DNA of 64,000 nucleotides from Sphingobacteriales bacterium 46-32. Its GTDB lineage: Bacteria; Bacteroidota; Bacteroidia; Chitinophagales; Chitinophagaceae. Below the pieces are notes generated by a model. That model ran no database searches. It worked only from the letters and a program-made list of their open reading frames with translations, and was not told the origin of the DNA. Each line of letters opens with the position of its first letter. The first letter of the stretch is position 1. Made by a program: the position numbers and the translations under genes. The stretch is taken from contig MKTY01000020.1 in NCBI GenBank assembly GCA_001898485.1, positions 930,001 to 994,000 of the forward strand, in the 5' to 3' direction. Shown piece by piece: positions 18,770-26,596 of this stretch.

Positions 18770-18868
18770 CACTGAAATTTTTAAGTCCCTAAAAATACGA
18801 TTACCTGCTGTCGCAAACAACCCCCGATAATGGCGCAATACCACAGCGGCGGCTACACAGGCGCGTTC

Positions 18869-18876
18869 TATGTTTG
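18869..18876 (+). promoter_or_regulatory. Candidate -7 element for the VOC gene
   Basis: TATGTTTG matches the Bacteroidota TAnnTTTG element. It lies 27 bp before the ATG at 18903, giving a short leader of about 20 bases. No clear -33 TTTG is present, which could mean the promoter is activator-dependent. Confidence 0.35.
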
Positions 18877-18902
18877 TACAGCATTCCTAAAGCACAATAA
18901 CT

Positions 18903-19316
18903 ATGACACTTATACACGCCTACCTGCACTTTAACGGGCAATGCCGCGAAGCCATGAATTTTTATCAACAGTGCCTTGGCGGTGAGCTTACGCTTCAAAA
19001 AGTGGGGGAATCGCCTATGGCAGCACAACTGCCTTCCGAAATGAGCGCCCATATTCTGCATGGCCAGTTGCTGAAAGAAAATCTGGTACTGCTGGCCTCT
19101 GATATGTGCAGTATTTCTTTTCCGCAAAACAATAACAGTTCCGTAGCGCTTTGCCTGCAATGTTCGGAACTGGCAGAAGCCTACGCCTATTTTGAAAAAC
19201 TGGCAGAGGGTGGTACAGTCAAAACACCTCTTCATCAAACCTTCTGGGGTGCTACGTATGGTGAACTTACCGATAAGTTTGGCACACACTGGCTTCTTAA
19301 CTGCAGCCGCAATTAA
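18903..19316 (+). CDS. VOC-family (PhnB/glyoxalase-like) protein
   Basis: This is a 137-residue single-domain protein of the vicinal-oxygen-chelate fold. It starts IHAYLHFNGQCREAMNFYQQ and ends FWGATYGELTDKFGTHWLLN, both standard PhnB-like signatures (the latter normally reads WGxxYGxxxDxFGxxW). Such proteins are small metal-binding enzymes or binding proteins, and the actual substrate cannot be told. It is followed 19 bp later by a DoxX-like gene and diverges from a GlxA regulator. It is probably a small regulated unit with both. Confidence 0.88.
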   Translation: MTLIHAYLHFNGQCREAMNFYQQCLGGELTLQKVGESPMAAQLPSEMSAHILHGQLLKENLVLLASDMCSISFPQNNNSSVALCLQCSELAEAYAYFEKLAEGGTVKTPLHQTFWGATYGELTDKFGTHWLLNCSRN

Positions 19317-19335
19317 TATACTTAAACCAACAATC

Positions 19336-19707
19336 ATGAAACGCAACAAAATCATTTACTGGATAGCCACGCTGCTGATTTTCCTTTTTGAATCCGTTAT
19401 GCCTGCATTTACCTTCAATAGCGAAATGGCCAAACAGGGCATTAGTCACCTGGGTTATCCCGATTATTTCAGAGTAGCTTTTTCGTTATTTAAAGTGGCC
19501 GGCGGCTTATTGCTGGTACTGCCCTTCTTTCCGCCACGCGTAAAAGAGTGGGCTTATGCCGGCTTCACCTTCGACTTTATCTTCGCTTTTATATCTCTTT
19601 GGGCAGTAGATGGACTGCAGGCAATGACGTTCTTTCCGCTCATAGTGCTCGCCGTTCTGGCCGTCTCTTATATATTTTATCATAAAACATATGGCCGGAA
19701 AGCGTAA
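19336..19707 (+). CDS. DoxX-like four-helix membrane protein
   Basis: This is a 123-residue membrane protein with four hydrophobic helices. I chose ATG 19336 (MKRNKIIYWIATLL) because a longer frame would overlap the VOC gene. Features of DoxX-like proteins include GISHLGYPDYFRV between helices 1 and 2 and KVAGGLLLVLPFFPPRVKEWAYAG in the middle. The biochemical role of the family is poorly defined, with links to redox and thiol stress. It is likely co-transcribed with the VOC gene and ends at a strong terminator. Confidence 0.85.
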   Translation: MKRNKIIYWIATLLIFLFESVMPAFTFNSEMAKQGISHLGYPDYFRVAFSLFKVAGGLLLVLPFFPPRVKEWAYAGFTFDFIFAFISLWAVDGLQAMTFFPLIVLAVLAVSYIFYHKTYGRKA

Positions 19708-19741
19708 TCAGGTCTTTGAATGTACCATAGTTTAATTCCGG

Positions 19742-19769
19742 CTGTAGCCTGTCTTTCGGCAGGCTACAG
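19742..19769 (+). terminator. Terminator that contains the stop codon of the opposing gene
   Basis: CTGTAGCCTG at 19742-19751 pairs perfectly with CAGGCTACAG at 19760-19769, followed on the plus strand by a T-run (TGTTTTTATC). The right arm also encodes the last codon and stop of the convergent TPR gene (stop at 19764-19766), so the two 3' ends are physically fused. Confidence 0.85.
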
Positions 19770-21788
19770 TGTTTTTATCTTATCCAGTGCAGCACTGGTC
19801 TTTTCAACCCATGCACTTTTTGTGCTGCCCTGCGCATTGAACCCACTGTTCATGGAAAAGTCATAGCCAAACTCAGCTCCTACCACCCCATTTACAAGAT
19901 CACCCGATGCGCCGCCACGCAGGCCGATATCCGAAAACTGGTTGTTGTGATCAAATACAATGTATAGCTGTTGTGTAATGCTGCCACTGGCCATACTGCC
20001 AAAGCTGCCATCTATTCCTGCTCCAATATATAAGGTAGAGGAACCTGTTTTGAATTTTTTCTCCATCCCAAAAGTGAGGAGACCATAGGCATCTGCCTCC
20101 AGTGTAAAGGCATCGCAATCGAGATTGAGTTTGGCAAATTTTATGGAGAGCTCCAGCTTCAGCCAGTCAGGGCATTCAATTTCTACATCATGCCGGGCCT
20201 GCAGGATTGCGTCCGCCTGCTCAGTAGTAAGCGGCACATGACATTCCGATGGCGGCAGATCTTTCACGCCGGCATTGGAGGCCTGCTGCAAAAAAGTGAA
20301 ATACTGGGCTACAAAACTATATACCTTTTTTTTGTTGGCGGACGAAGGGTCAAGCTGTACAATACTTACCAGTGCATTTATATACTCTTTCCACCTGGTC
20401 TGGGTTATTTTTATGCGCTCAGTGATATAACTGTTGTATTTGTTTATAAACTGATCTTTTATTGGAGTCTTTATATCGCAACATTTTTTCTCATAAGCCA
20501 TAATGACCTCGGGACCATCTCCTGCTTTGGTCACTATGGGCGGACATGGAGCAACAGCCATTTTTTGCTCAAAATCTGCTCGCATACTGAGGAGATGATT
20601 TATATCATCCTCTTTCAAAAACTGCAACAGAGGCAAATAGGTTTTATCAAGATCGGCCATCAACTCTCCTGCCAGATCCTGGTACAATCCGGGATAACGG
20701 TCACCGGTAAGCGTTTCATTAGGTGCTGTAGACGCCATTATCCAAAAACGATATTCGGCTTCGATTGACTTAAAGAATGACGCATTCTGCTTGAGATAGG
20801 GGTCGCTTTCAATTGCTTTTTTGGGCAGGTCGGGCAACGAAAATTTACCCAATGCTATTTCTTCAAAAAAATTGCGCTGAGAATGACCCTGCCGGTTCAC
20901 TTTCTGTAAATGCAGACGGGCATAATTGAGGCGTTCTCTTAATCCGCTTTTGCCGATGCCGGCGAGGCTGGATCGGCGCATGCTTATCTGCAATTCTTTT
21001 TCAAAATAGGTCAGGGCTTTGTCCGGCTCATTCTGCATCAGACTGATCATAGCCATGGATCGGTTGGCTTCCGGATGCAGGGCATCTGCGGTCAGGCATT
21101 GGTTGAAGTAGCTGGTAGCTGTACTTACATCTCCCAGACCGAGATAAGCCTGGCCCATATTATTGAGTAAAGTACTGTTGCCTGGCTTTTTTGTCAGGCA
21201 ATATTTCAGAATGGGTACGGCCTGCTGCTGTATGCCACACATGTTAAAAAGCGCAGCGAGATTGTTCCAGGCTGGCAGATGATCCGGTATCAGTTGTGTT
21301 GTCTTTACCGACATCAGCAGTGCCGTAAGAGGATTCTGGCCATACCAGCTGCTGATCATGGCACTGGAAACCTCCGATGCTTGTCTGCCGCGAGCCGCTT
21401 CACGGGCCTGCGCCAGCTGCGCAGGCGTCATCATCTTTTCAATCACCTGCTCCATTGCCTGTGTACGGGACATGAGCTGAGATAATGTGGGCGGTTGAAC
21501 CGCAATACCTGCCAGCCTTTTTACGTCTTTTACAGGTAGTTTGATAGAGAAAGATTCAAAAACACTTTCATCCAGTACTATTCCTGCAGAGTCGGCAAAA
21601 GCGGCCGCCTGCCCTTCCAGCTGCCTGATGAGTTTCTGCTGATACCTGGCAAGCTCTGCAGGTGTCATTTTCGACATCCTCTGCAGTTCTGCTGCGTCAG
21701 GAATACCCGCCGATGCTTTCGCCGGCTTCTTTTGAGCGCTTACAGAAAGCGTTGCCAGAGACAAAAACAACAACAACCATTTATTCAT
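19764..21788 (-). CDS. Secreted TPR-repeat protein of unknown function
   Basis: This is a 674-residue protein with a signal peptide (MNKWLLLFLSLATLSVSAQ). The N-terminal third is helical and charged. About 165-275 holds two to three tetratricopeptide repeats (LPAWNNLAALFNMCGIQQQA, STLLNNMGQAYLGLGDVSTA, PEANRSMAMISLMQNEPDKA). A long helical middle has a Cys cluster near KKCCDIK and CPPIV. The C-terminal roughly 120 residues are glycine and aromatic rich (DAYGLLTFGMEKKFKTGSS, LYIGAGIDGSFGS), like short amphipathic beta strands. TPRs suggest a protein-protein scaffold in the periplasm or at the outer membrane. I do not recognise a named family and there is no co-directional neighbour to give context. 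Confidence 0.75.
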   Translation of the reverse strand: MNKWLLLFLSLATLSVSAQKKPAKASAGIPDAAELQRMSKMTPAELARYQQKLIRQLEGQAAAFADSAGIVLDESVFESFSIKLPVKDVKRLAGIAVQPPTLSQLMSRTQAMEQVIEKMMTPAQLAQAREAARGRQASEVSSAMISSWYGQNPLTALLMSVKTTQLIPDHLPAWNNLAALFNMCGIQQQAVPILKYCLTKKPGNSTLLNNMGQAYLGLGDVSTATSYFNQCLTADALHPEANRSMAMISLMQNEPDKALTYFEKELQISMRRSSLAGIGKSGLRERLNYARLHLQKVNRQGHSQRNFFEEIALGKFSLPDLPKKAIESDPYLKQNASFFKSIEAEYRFWIMASTAPNETLTGDRYPGLYQDLAGELMADLDKTYLPLLQFLKEDDINHLLSMRADFEQKMAVAPCPPIVTKAGDGPEVIMAYEKKCCDIKTPIKDQFINKYNSYITERIKITQTRWKEYINALVSIVQLDPSSANKKKVYSFVAQYFTFLQQASNAGVKDLPPSECHVPLTTEQADAILQARHDVEIECPDWLKLELSIKFAKLNLDCDAFTLEADAYGLLTFGMEKKFKTGSSTLYIGAGIDGSFGSMASGSITQQLYIVFDHNNQFSDIGLRGGASGDLVNGVVGAEFGYDFSMNSGFNAQGSTKSAWVEKTSAALDKIKTL

Positions 21789-22090
21789 ATTATCGTATTT
21801 CTATAGCAATTTGATATCAGCCTCCGGCATTTAATACGGTAAACTGAATGGATTGTCGTTTTTCGTAGTTGAAACGAAATGATGAGGGCCAGATTAATGG
21901 AGAACCAACAATTTTACAAAGAGGGCTTACATTTCCTAACGCCAGCAAATGCATCTGTACAAAGATGATTATCAAATTTTTTTGTTGTCGCTCTTCTTTT
22001 ACCCGGACAACAGTGATCACCAAATCTTCAAATCATTAGCACATCAGCACATTAACCCCTCCCATATAGTACCTTCGCGCCGGTACTGCC
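21789..22090. other. Divergent intergenic region
   Basis: These 302 bases separate the TPR gene and the SRAP operon. No credible gene is present; a 68-codon minus-strand frame lacks family features. The right end carries the dyad described at 22068-22087. Confidence 0.5.
22068..22087. promoter_or_regulatory. Dyad at the start of the SRAP operon
   Basis: AGTACC at 22068-22073 and GGTACT at 22082-22087 are perfect inverses spaced by 8 bases, ending 3 bp before the ATG at 22091. TACCTTCGC inside it is close to the Bacteroidota -7 element. It could be a DNA-damage operator overlapping the promoter, or a hairpin over the start codon. Confidence 0.35.
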
Positions 22091-22588
22091 ATGTATAATC
22101 CTTTTGTTTTATTAAGTCCTGACCTGCTGGCTCATAAAATTGCGGCCGGAAAACGCTTCTTTGTTCGCCAAACCTATTTACGTGGTTTACAAGCCGGCAT
22201 ACGCGCTGCCTTTTTATTTCGTGCATACCCGGAAACAGAAAAAGAGCCGGCATTGCAGCACCTGCAGGCTATTAACTCAGACAGGCACGCGCATATTTAT
22301 GATATAACAGACGAAGACGAATTGCAAAAACTGCGCATTGCTGCTACACAGCCTGCAGGATACCGGATTTATTATGCGGGAAAAATCGGTACAAAGTGGA
22401 GACCGCCTGCCGCATATGAATACCGGATCAGGCAATATATTCGCCGCCGGCATCCCGAATGGCGACCCACAAGAGGTCAGCAGATCAGGATAGGCCTGTT
22501 TGAAGAATGGGGCAACCTGTGGATACGACTTGAGTTTGAAGAAGAAATTGAAACCATTCCCTTATCACAATTTGAAATGCCTGAATAA
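22091..22588 (+). CDS. Hypothetical protein co-transcribed with SRAP
   Basis: This is a 165-residue soluble protein with no motif I recognise. It is basic in the middle (AYEYRIRQYIRRRHPEWRPTR) and acidic at the end (LEFEEEIETIPLSQFEMPE). It has no signal peptide or membrane segment. Its stop is two bases before the ATG of the SRAP gene, so the two are almost certainly translated from one transcript. That suggests a role near abasic-site protection or DNA damage, but this is inference from position only. Confidence 0.7.
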   Translation: MYNPFVLLSPDLLAHKIAAGKRFFVRQTYLRGLQAGIRAAFLFRAYPETEKEPALQHLQAINSDRHAHIYDITDEDELQKLRIAATQPAGYRIYYAGKIGTKWRPPAAYEYRIRQYIRRRHPEWRPTRGQQIRIGLFEEWGNLWIRLEFEEEIETIPLSQFEMPE

Positions 22589-22590
22589 CT

Positions 22591-23394
22591 ATGTGCCTCG
22601 ATATTTCATTTTATAGCGAACTGGAACAGATTGACAGCTTTTTGCCCGGATTGCGGAGTGAAGATGATTTTGATTTCGATCCCATTGCCGGCGCACATGT
22701 GATGGCACTCGGCCACAAACGTTATCCGGTAGTTTTACGTGAAGGCGACCAGTATGTGCGCCGTGGATTTGAATGGGGCATTATTGCCGAGTATATGAAC
22801 ACACCCGAAAAGGTGAATCAATACAGACGATCAATGGTGAATGCCCGCAGCGAAAAGCTACTGGGCGATAAAAACTCTTTCTGGCACCGGATCAGACAGA
22901 CCCGATGCCTGATTCCTGTAACGGGTATTTATGAACATCGTGCTATTAATGGATGGAAAAATAAAGTACCTTATCATATCCGGCTACAGCAGCGCCCCTT
23001 GTTTTTTCTTCCGGGACTTTATCATTACAATGTCTTACGGCCTTCCAACCCTGAAACGGGTGAAATGCGTGGTATGTTTACACTGATCACGCGGCCGGCC
23101 AATGAAGTAATGCGGCAAATTCATAATGATGGCGAGAATGCATTTCGCATGCCTCTTTTTTTACCTGAAGCGCTGGAACAGAAATGGCTGAGTCCAAACC
23201 TCAGCGATGCCGAAATGCAGTATATCCTCAATTTCGAAATGCCGGCAAATCAGCTGGAGCACTGGCCTGTATACAGCATTCGCGGACGTAAACCCCGGCC
23301 CGATGGTCAGCCACCCCATACCGCTTTCCGGTACGAACTACTTCCCGCACTGGGGTCAGATGATGCCATCGCCCCGCAGATCTCCCTTTTCTAA
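22591..23394 (+). CDS. SOS response-associated peptidase (SRAP, YedK/HMCES family)
   Basis: This is a 267-residue protein. The catalytic Cys2 directly follows Met1 (MCLDISF), as required, because Met removal exposes Cys for thiazolidine cross-linking to abasic sites in single-stranded DNA. Other active-site positions are N84 in VNARSE, E115 in PVTGIYEHR and H178 in RQIHNDGENAFRMP. In E. coli YedK the His and RMP are nearly adjacent; here a short insert separates them. It shields abasic sites at replication forks. It is the second gene of an operon with a hypothetical protein. The extended C-terminal tail after the domain (GRKPRPDGQ) is typical of Bacteroidota versions. Confidence 0.93.
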   Translation: MCLDISFYSELEQIDSFLPGLRSEDDFDFDPIAGAHVMALGHKRYPVVLREGDQYVRRGFEWGIIAEYMNTPEKVNQYRRSMVNARSEKLLGDKNSFWHRIRQTRCLIPVTGIYEHRAINGWKNKVPYHIRLQQRPLFFLPGLYHYNVLRPSNPETGEMRGMFTLITRPANEVMRQIHNDGENAFRMPLFLPEALEQKWLSPNLSDAEMQYILNFEMPANQLEHWPVYSIRGRKPRPDGQPPHTAFRYELLPALGSDDAIAPQISLF

Positions 23395-23456
23395 TTTCCA
23401 TAAACAGGAGTATCAGAAACTATTGGCATTGCGCCTGCCGGTTTAACTTATTTAAA

Positions 23457-23642
23457 CTATGGCCCTTCTCCCGGCTCAGGAGGTTCATATGGTGGCAGAT
23501 CATCAGGATCCTCCTCTTCTACTATCTCATGATCTGGTTCCTGTAGTTCATGTACAGCATCATCTGCATCAACAGGGTGATCAGTATCGCCCGGTTGCGG
23601 CACTGGTTTTTTTGAATCTCCTTTTTTCTTTCCCTTATTCAT
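23457..23642 (-). CDS. Small charged Pro/Asp/Glu-rich protein
   Basis: This is a 61-residue hydrophilic peptide. It has a Lys-rich start (MNKGKKKGDSKK) followed by an acidic, proline-rich tail (EEEDPDDLPPYEPPEPGEGP). Composition bias and lack of hydrophobic residues suggest an intrinsically disordered protein. A frame also exists on the opposite strand, but this one has the protein-like composition and an inverted repeat at its promoter. No family is known to me. It could still be chance. Confidence 0.45.
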   Translation of the reverse strand: MNKGKKKGDSKKPVPQPGDTDHPVDADDAVHELQEPDHEIVEEEDPDDLPPYEPPEPGEGP

Positions 23643-23661
23643 AAAAATAATGTTTAAGGTG

Positions 23662-23697
23662 TTTGTATTGCTGGTTTGTTATCCTATACAATACAAA
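23662..23697. promoter_or_regulatory. Inverted repeat upstream of the small acidic gene
   Basis: TTTGTATTG at 23662-23670 and CAATACAAA at 23689-23697 are perfect 9-bp inverses with an 18-base spacer, 20-55 bp upstream of the ATG at 23642. It is a candidate operator or RNA hairpin. Confidence 0.4.
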
Positions 23698-23873
23698 TAA
23701 AAAGCCATGTTACGCTTCTGCAGTTGCCGCCTGTCAGGCTATTGCTTGATTCTGATCAGCCGGAAGCCGTTGACCACACTCATAACCCGGATTGATAGGC
23801 ATCAGGCAATGGGTCTGTAAGCGGGGATAGATTTGGGACGATATCCTCTTGTTTAACATAATAAACCTATGTC

Positions 23874-24323
23874 ATGCTGGGAAAGTTAACCGACGCTCAA
23901 ATGCAAAGCCTGCTCACCAGTCAGGCCCTGGGCCGTATTGCCTGTACGGATGGAATTCAGCCATATATCGTACCCATAACGTATGCATACGATGGTCATT
24001 ACATTTATGGGCACTCCAATGAGGGGCAAAAGATCAGCATTATGCGCAAAAACCCCCACGTATGTTTCGAGGTAGACCGGATGACCGATATGGCCAACTG
24101 GCAATGTGTTCTGATCAATGGAGTTTTTGAAGAGTTGACGGGAAAGGATGCAGAAAAAGCGCGGGGCATATTTTTTGACCGTGTATTTCCGTTGATCACC
24201 AGCAGTACAGTACATCCGCACGAACATGGGGTAGAACATACTATTGATGACAGCAACCGTATCAAATTTGTGATGTTCAGAATCCGCATCACGCACAGTA
24301 CCGGGCGTTTTGAAAAGCAATAG
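23874..24323 (+). CDS. PNPOx-like FMN-binding protein (Pyridox_ox_2 / NimA type)
   Basis: This is a 149-residue split-barrel flavoprotein. The pattern MLGKLTDAQMQSLLTSQALGRIACTDGIQPYIVPITYAYDG, read as short pieces, is the standard start of the pyridoxamine-phosphate-oxidase-like family (GRIACT, YIVPITY, HSNEGQKISIMRKNP, VCFEVD). Members bind FMN, F420 or haem and act as small reductases; nitroimidazole-resistance NimA is one. It is followed 13 bp later by the glucan phosphorylase homologue and opens the plus-strand part of the stress island. Similar proteins are part of low-oxygen regulons in other bacteria. The substrate is unknown. Confidence 0.88.
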   Translation: MLGKLTDAQMQSLLTSQALGRIACTDGIQPYIVPITYAYDGHYIYGHSNEGQKISIMRKNPHVCFEVDRMTDMANWQCVLINGVFEELTGKDAEKARGIFFDRVFPLITSSTVHPHEHGVEHTIDDSNRIKFVMFRIRITHSTGRFEKQ

Positions 24324-24336
24324 GAAAATCTTTTAT

Positions 24337-25980
24337 ATGCCTTTTGAGTTAACATTTCCCTATGCTATTGATGAGCGTTACAGCAAGCGCGTGGCTTATT
24401 TCTGCATGGAATATGGCATTGATCAGCCGTTGAAAACCTATGCCGGAGGTTTAGGGTTCCTGGCAGGATCACATTTGCGCAGTGCCTGGCAATTGAAGCA
24501 GGCTTTTGTTGCTATTGGCGTATTATGGAAATACGGTTATTATGATCAGATACGCAAACAGGATCAGACCATGGATGTTTTTTTTATGGAAAAGGTCTAT
24601 GGCTTTTTGCAGGATACCGGCATCCGGTTTACCATCACAGTATCTGATCACCCGGTTAAGGTGGCCGCTTATTATTTACCTCCTACAGTTTTTCAAACAG
24701 CCCCTCTTTTCCTGCTCAGTACAGATCTTCCCGAAAACGATTACCTGGCACAAACCATTTGTCATCATCTTTATGATGCCAACCCGGAGACACGTGCCGC
24801 TGCAGGCATACTGCTTGGAGAAGGCGGTGCCAAATTGCTGGAAATACTCCAGTGGCAGCCGGATACCTATCACCTCAATGAATCGCATGGGTTACCGCTG
24901 GCCTTTTACCTGTACAATCAGCTCCGTAGTGCAGAGTTGTTGAAGAAAAAACTTGTTTTCACGAATCATACACCGGAGCCTGGCGGCAATGAGCGTATAC
25001 AGACCAGTCTGCTGTATAAACTGGGGTACTGCAATGGCCTTTCGGCAGATTTGGTGCGATCTGTCAGTCATACAGAAAATGGCGTAATGGATCTTACTCT
25101 TACAGCATTGAAGCTGGCAGGCAGGGCCAATGGCGTATCGGCACGGCATGGCCGCTACCTGCAAAGCATCCGAACTGCCGATTCATGTGCGACCATTGCT
25201 ATTACCAATGCACAGGATTTTTCCTACTGGCATCACCCTGCCATGTACCAGGCCTTGCAGAATCATGATGATGGGGCGCTGCTGAGCGAAAAGGCCAGGG
25301 GTAAAAAGCAGCTTTTTGAGGTGGTGGCCGATCAGTGCGGCGAAATTTATAATGAGCATGTGCTCACCATTGTTTTTGCCAAACGATTTACAGGATATAA
25401 ACGACCTGAATTACTGTTAAACGATATGCAACGCCTGCACCGGCTGCTTACGAATGCAGACCACCCGGTACAGCTGATCTGGGCCGGCAAACCATACCCG
25501 ATGGATTATAGCGCCATCGCTACATTCGATAAGCTCGTACACCTGACCAAGTCTTATCCTAATTGTTGCGTACTCACCGGATACGAAATGAAGCTCAGTC
25601 GTTTATTAAAACAGGGGGCGGATGTATGGCTCAATGTACCCCGTCTGGGCCATGAGGCATCCGGTACCAGTGGTATGTCTGCTGCAATGAATGGGGCGCT
25701 CAATGTTTCTATTCCCGATGGATGGTTTCCCGAATTTGCACAGGATGGCATCAACAGTTTTGTAATTAACCCCACCGACCCCAGTCTGCCCGAACATTTA
25801 CAGGATGAGAATGATGCACATGAGCTGTTTGAAATCCTGGAAAAGCGGGTAATCCCTCTGTATTACAACGATCAGGGGGCCTGGCTTTCTATGATCAGGC
25901 ACAGCATGGAAGATATCAGGCCCGCATTCGACAGCCTGCGCATGGCCGATGAATATTATACGCGGCTCTACAGCGACTGA
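24337..25980 (+). CDS. Alpha-glucan phosphorylase homologue with the PLP lysine replaced by serine
   Basis: This is a 547-residue GT35-like protein of the short alpha-glucan phosphorylase class. I chose ATG 24337 (MPFELTFPYAIDERYSKR) because AGGA lies upstream and longer frames add an unlikely tail. Conserved pieces are VAYFCMEYGID, TYAGGLGFLAGSHLRSA, HLNESHGLPLAF, FTNHTPEPGGNE, FAKRFTGYKRPELLL and EASGTSGM. In active phosphorylases the last motif continues with the lysine that carries pyridoxal phosphate (GTSGMK). Here the codon at 25678-25680 is TCT, giving Ser (S448). The rest of the motif is intact, so either this branch does not use PLP or it is not a phosphorylase. It is probably co-transcribed with the PNPOx gene and ends at a terminator. 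Confidence 0.85.
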   Translation: MPFELTFPYAIDERYSKRVAYFCMEYGIDQPLKTYAGGLGFLAGSHLRSAWQLKQAFVAIGVLWKYGYYDQIRKQDQTMDVFFMEKVYGFLQDTGIRFTITVSDHPVKVAAYYLPPTVFQTAPLFLLSTDLPENDYLAQTICHHLYDANPETRAAAGILLGEGGAKLLEILQWQPDTYHLNESHGLPLAFYLYNQLRSAELLKKKLVFTNHTPEPGGNERIQTSLLYKLGYCNGLSADLVRSVSHTENGVMDLTLTALKLAGRANGVSARHGRYLQSIRTADSCATIAITNAQDFSYWHHPAMYQALQNHDDGALLSEKARGKKQLFEVVADQCGEIYNEHVLTIVFAKRFTGYKRPELLLNDMQRLHRLLTNADHPVQLIWAGKPYPMDYSAIATFDKLVHLTKSYPNCCVLTGYEMKLSRLLKQGADVWLNVPRLGHEASGTSGMSAAMNGALNVSIPDGWFPEFAQDGINSFVINPTDPSLPEHLQDENDAHELFEILEKRVIPLYYNDQGAWLSMIRHSMEDIRPAFDSLRMADEYYTRLYSD

Positions 25981-25984
25981 TCAG

Positions 25985-26016
25985 GGTCAGCAGCTTCGCT
26001 GACCACCATTCTTTTT
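25985..26016 (+). terminator. Terminator after the glucan phosphorylase gene
   Basis: GGTCAGC at 25985-25991 pairs perfectly with GCTGACC at 25998-26004 around the loop AGCTTC, followed by a short T-run (CTTTTTAT). It starts 5 bp after the stop at 25978-25980. Confidence 0.7.
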
Positions 26017-26072
26017 ATCAGCCGCCTTCCGCCTTTAGCTTTACTCAACAATTCAATAACAACTATTCTAAA

Positions 26073-26079
26073 AAGGAGG
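26073..26079 (+). promoter_or_regulatory. Unusually strong Shine-Dalgarno site for hsp20
   Basis: AAGGAGG lies 4 bases before the ATG at 26084. Full-length Shine-Dalgarno sites are rare in this window and in Bacteroidota in general, so this mRNA is probably translated very efficiently. Confidence 0.75.
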
Positions 26080-26083
26080 AACT

Positions 26084-26527
26084 ATGTCAGCAAAATCACT
26101 GGCCAGACTGAATGAAACCATTCCATCTGTGTTTGACGATTTCTTCAAACCCTGGAATGAATGGTTTGAAAACGGTGGCATGATCGGCCGCATGCTTAAA
26201 GTACCCGCTGTTAATATCACAGAACATGAAAAGGAATACCAGGTAGCACTGGCGGCACCTGGTCTCAGAAAAGACGATTTTAAAATTGATATGGATGGTA
26301 ATATGGTTACCATAAGTTCGGCAAAAGAGGAAAGTAAAGAAGATAAAGACAAACGTTATACAAGAAGAGAATACAGCTATTCCTCTTTCAGCCGCAGTTT
26401 TACCCTGCCCGAAGATGTAAACAGAGATAAAATTGAAGCGCGGTATGAAGATGGCGTACTCACACTTTTACTCCCGCGAAAAGAAGAGGCCAAAAAACCG
26501 GCTGGCAAACAGATTGCCATTAAATAG
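26084..26527 (+). CDS. Small heat shock protein, Hsp20/alpha-crystallin family
   Basis: This is a 147-residue chaperone. The short N-terminal arm has FDDFFKPWNEWFENG. The alpha-crystallin domain at about 40-138 runs through VPAVNITEHEKEYQVALAAPGLRKDDFKI, read as pieces, with RREYSYSSFSRSFTLPEDV and YEDGVLTLLLPR. The C-terminal IXI-like tail is degenerate (KQIAIK). It holds unfolded proteins without ATP. It has an exceptional Shine-Dalgarno and its own terminator. With universal stress proteins, PEP synthase and a P-type ATPase nearby it belongs to the stress island, parallel to hspX in the mycobacterial dormancy regulon. Confidence 0.95.
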   Translation: MSAKSLARLNETIPSVFDDFFKPWNEWFENGGMIGRMLKVPAVNITEHEKEYQVALAAPGLRKDDFKIDMDGNMVTISSAKEESKEDKDKRYTRREYSYSSFSRSFTLPEDVNRDKIEARYEDGVLTLLLPRKEEAKKPAGKQIAIK

Positions 26528-26554
26528 CCGTCAACTATTATCCATCCGTTCCCT

Positions 26555-26580
26555 GCCCGCCGGTCTTTCCGGCGGGCTTT
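26555..26580 (+). terminator. Terminator after hsp20
   Basis: GCCCGCCGG at 26555-26563 pairs perfectly with CCGGCGGGC at 26569-26577, followed by TTTCTG. It lies between convergent genes, but the T-run is on the hsp20 side only. Confidence 0.8.
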
Positions 26581-26596
26581 CTGTAACCGCTTAGTG

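Larger units (their letters stand above)
23395..23873. other. Intergenic region holding one small minus-strand gene
   Basis: Apart from the small acidic gene at 23457-23642 and the inverted repeat at 23662-23697, these 479 bases show no gene. The part at 23700-23870 has no recognisable feature. Confidence 0.5.

Noticed and set aside
21817-22023. 68-codon minus-strand frame between the TPR and SRAP genes
   Set aside because: No recognisable features, and it fills a divergent promoter region.
23459-23644. Plus-strand frame opposite the small acidic protein gene
   Set aside because: It is His/Val rich without structure and is best explained as the complement of the Asp/Glu/Pro-rich minus-strand gene.
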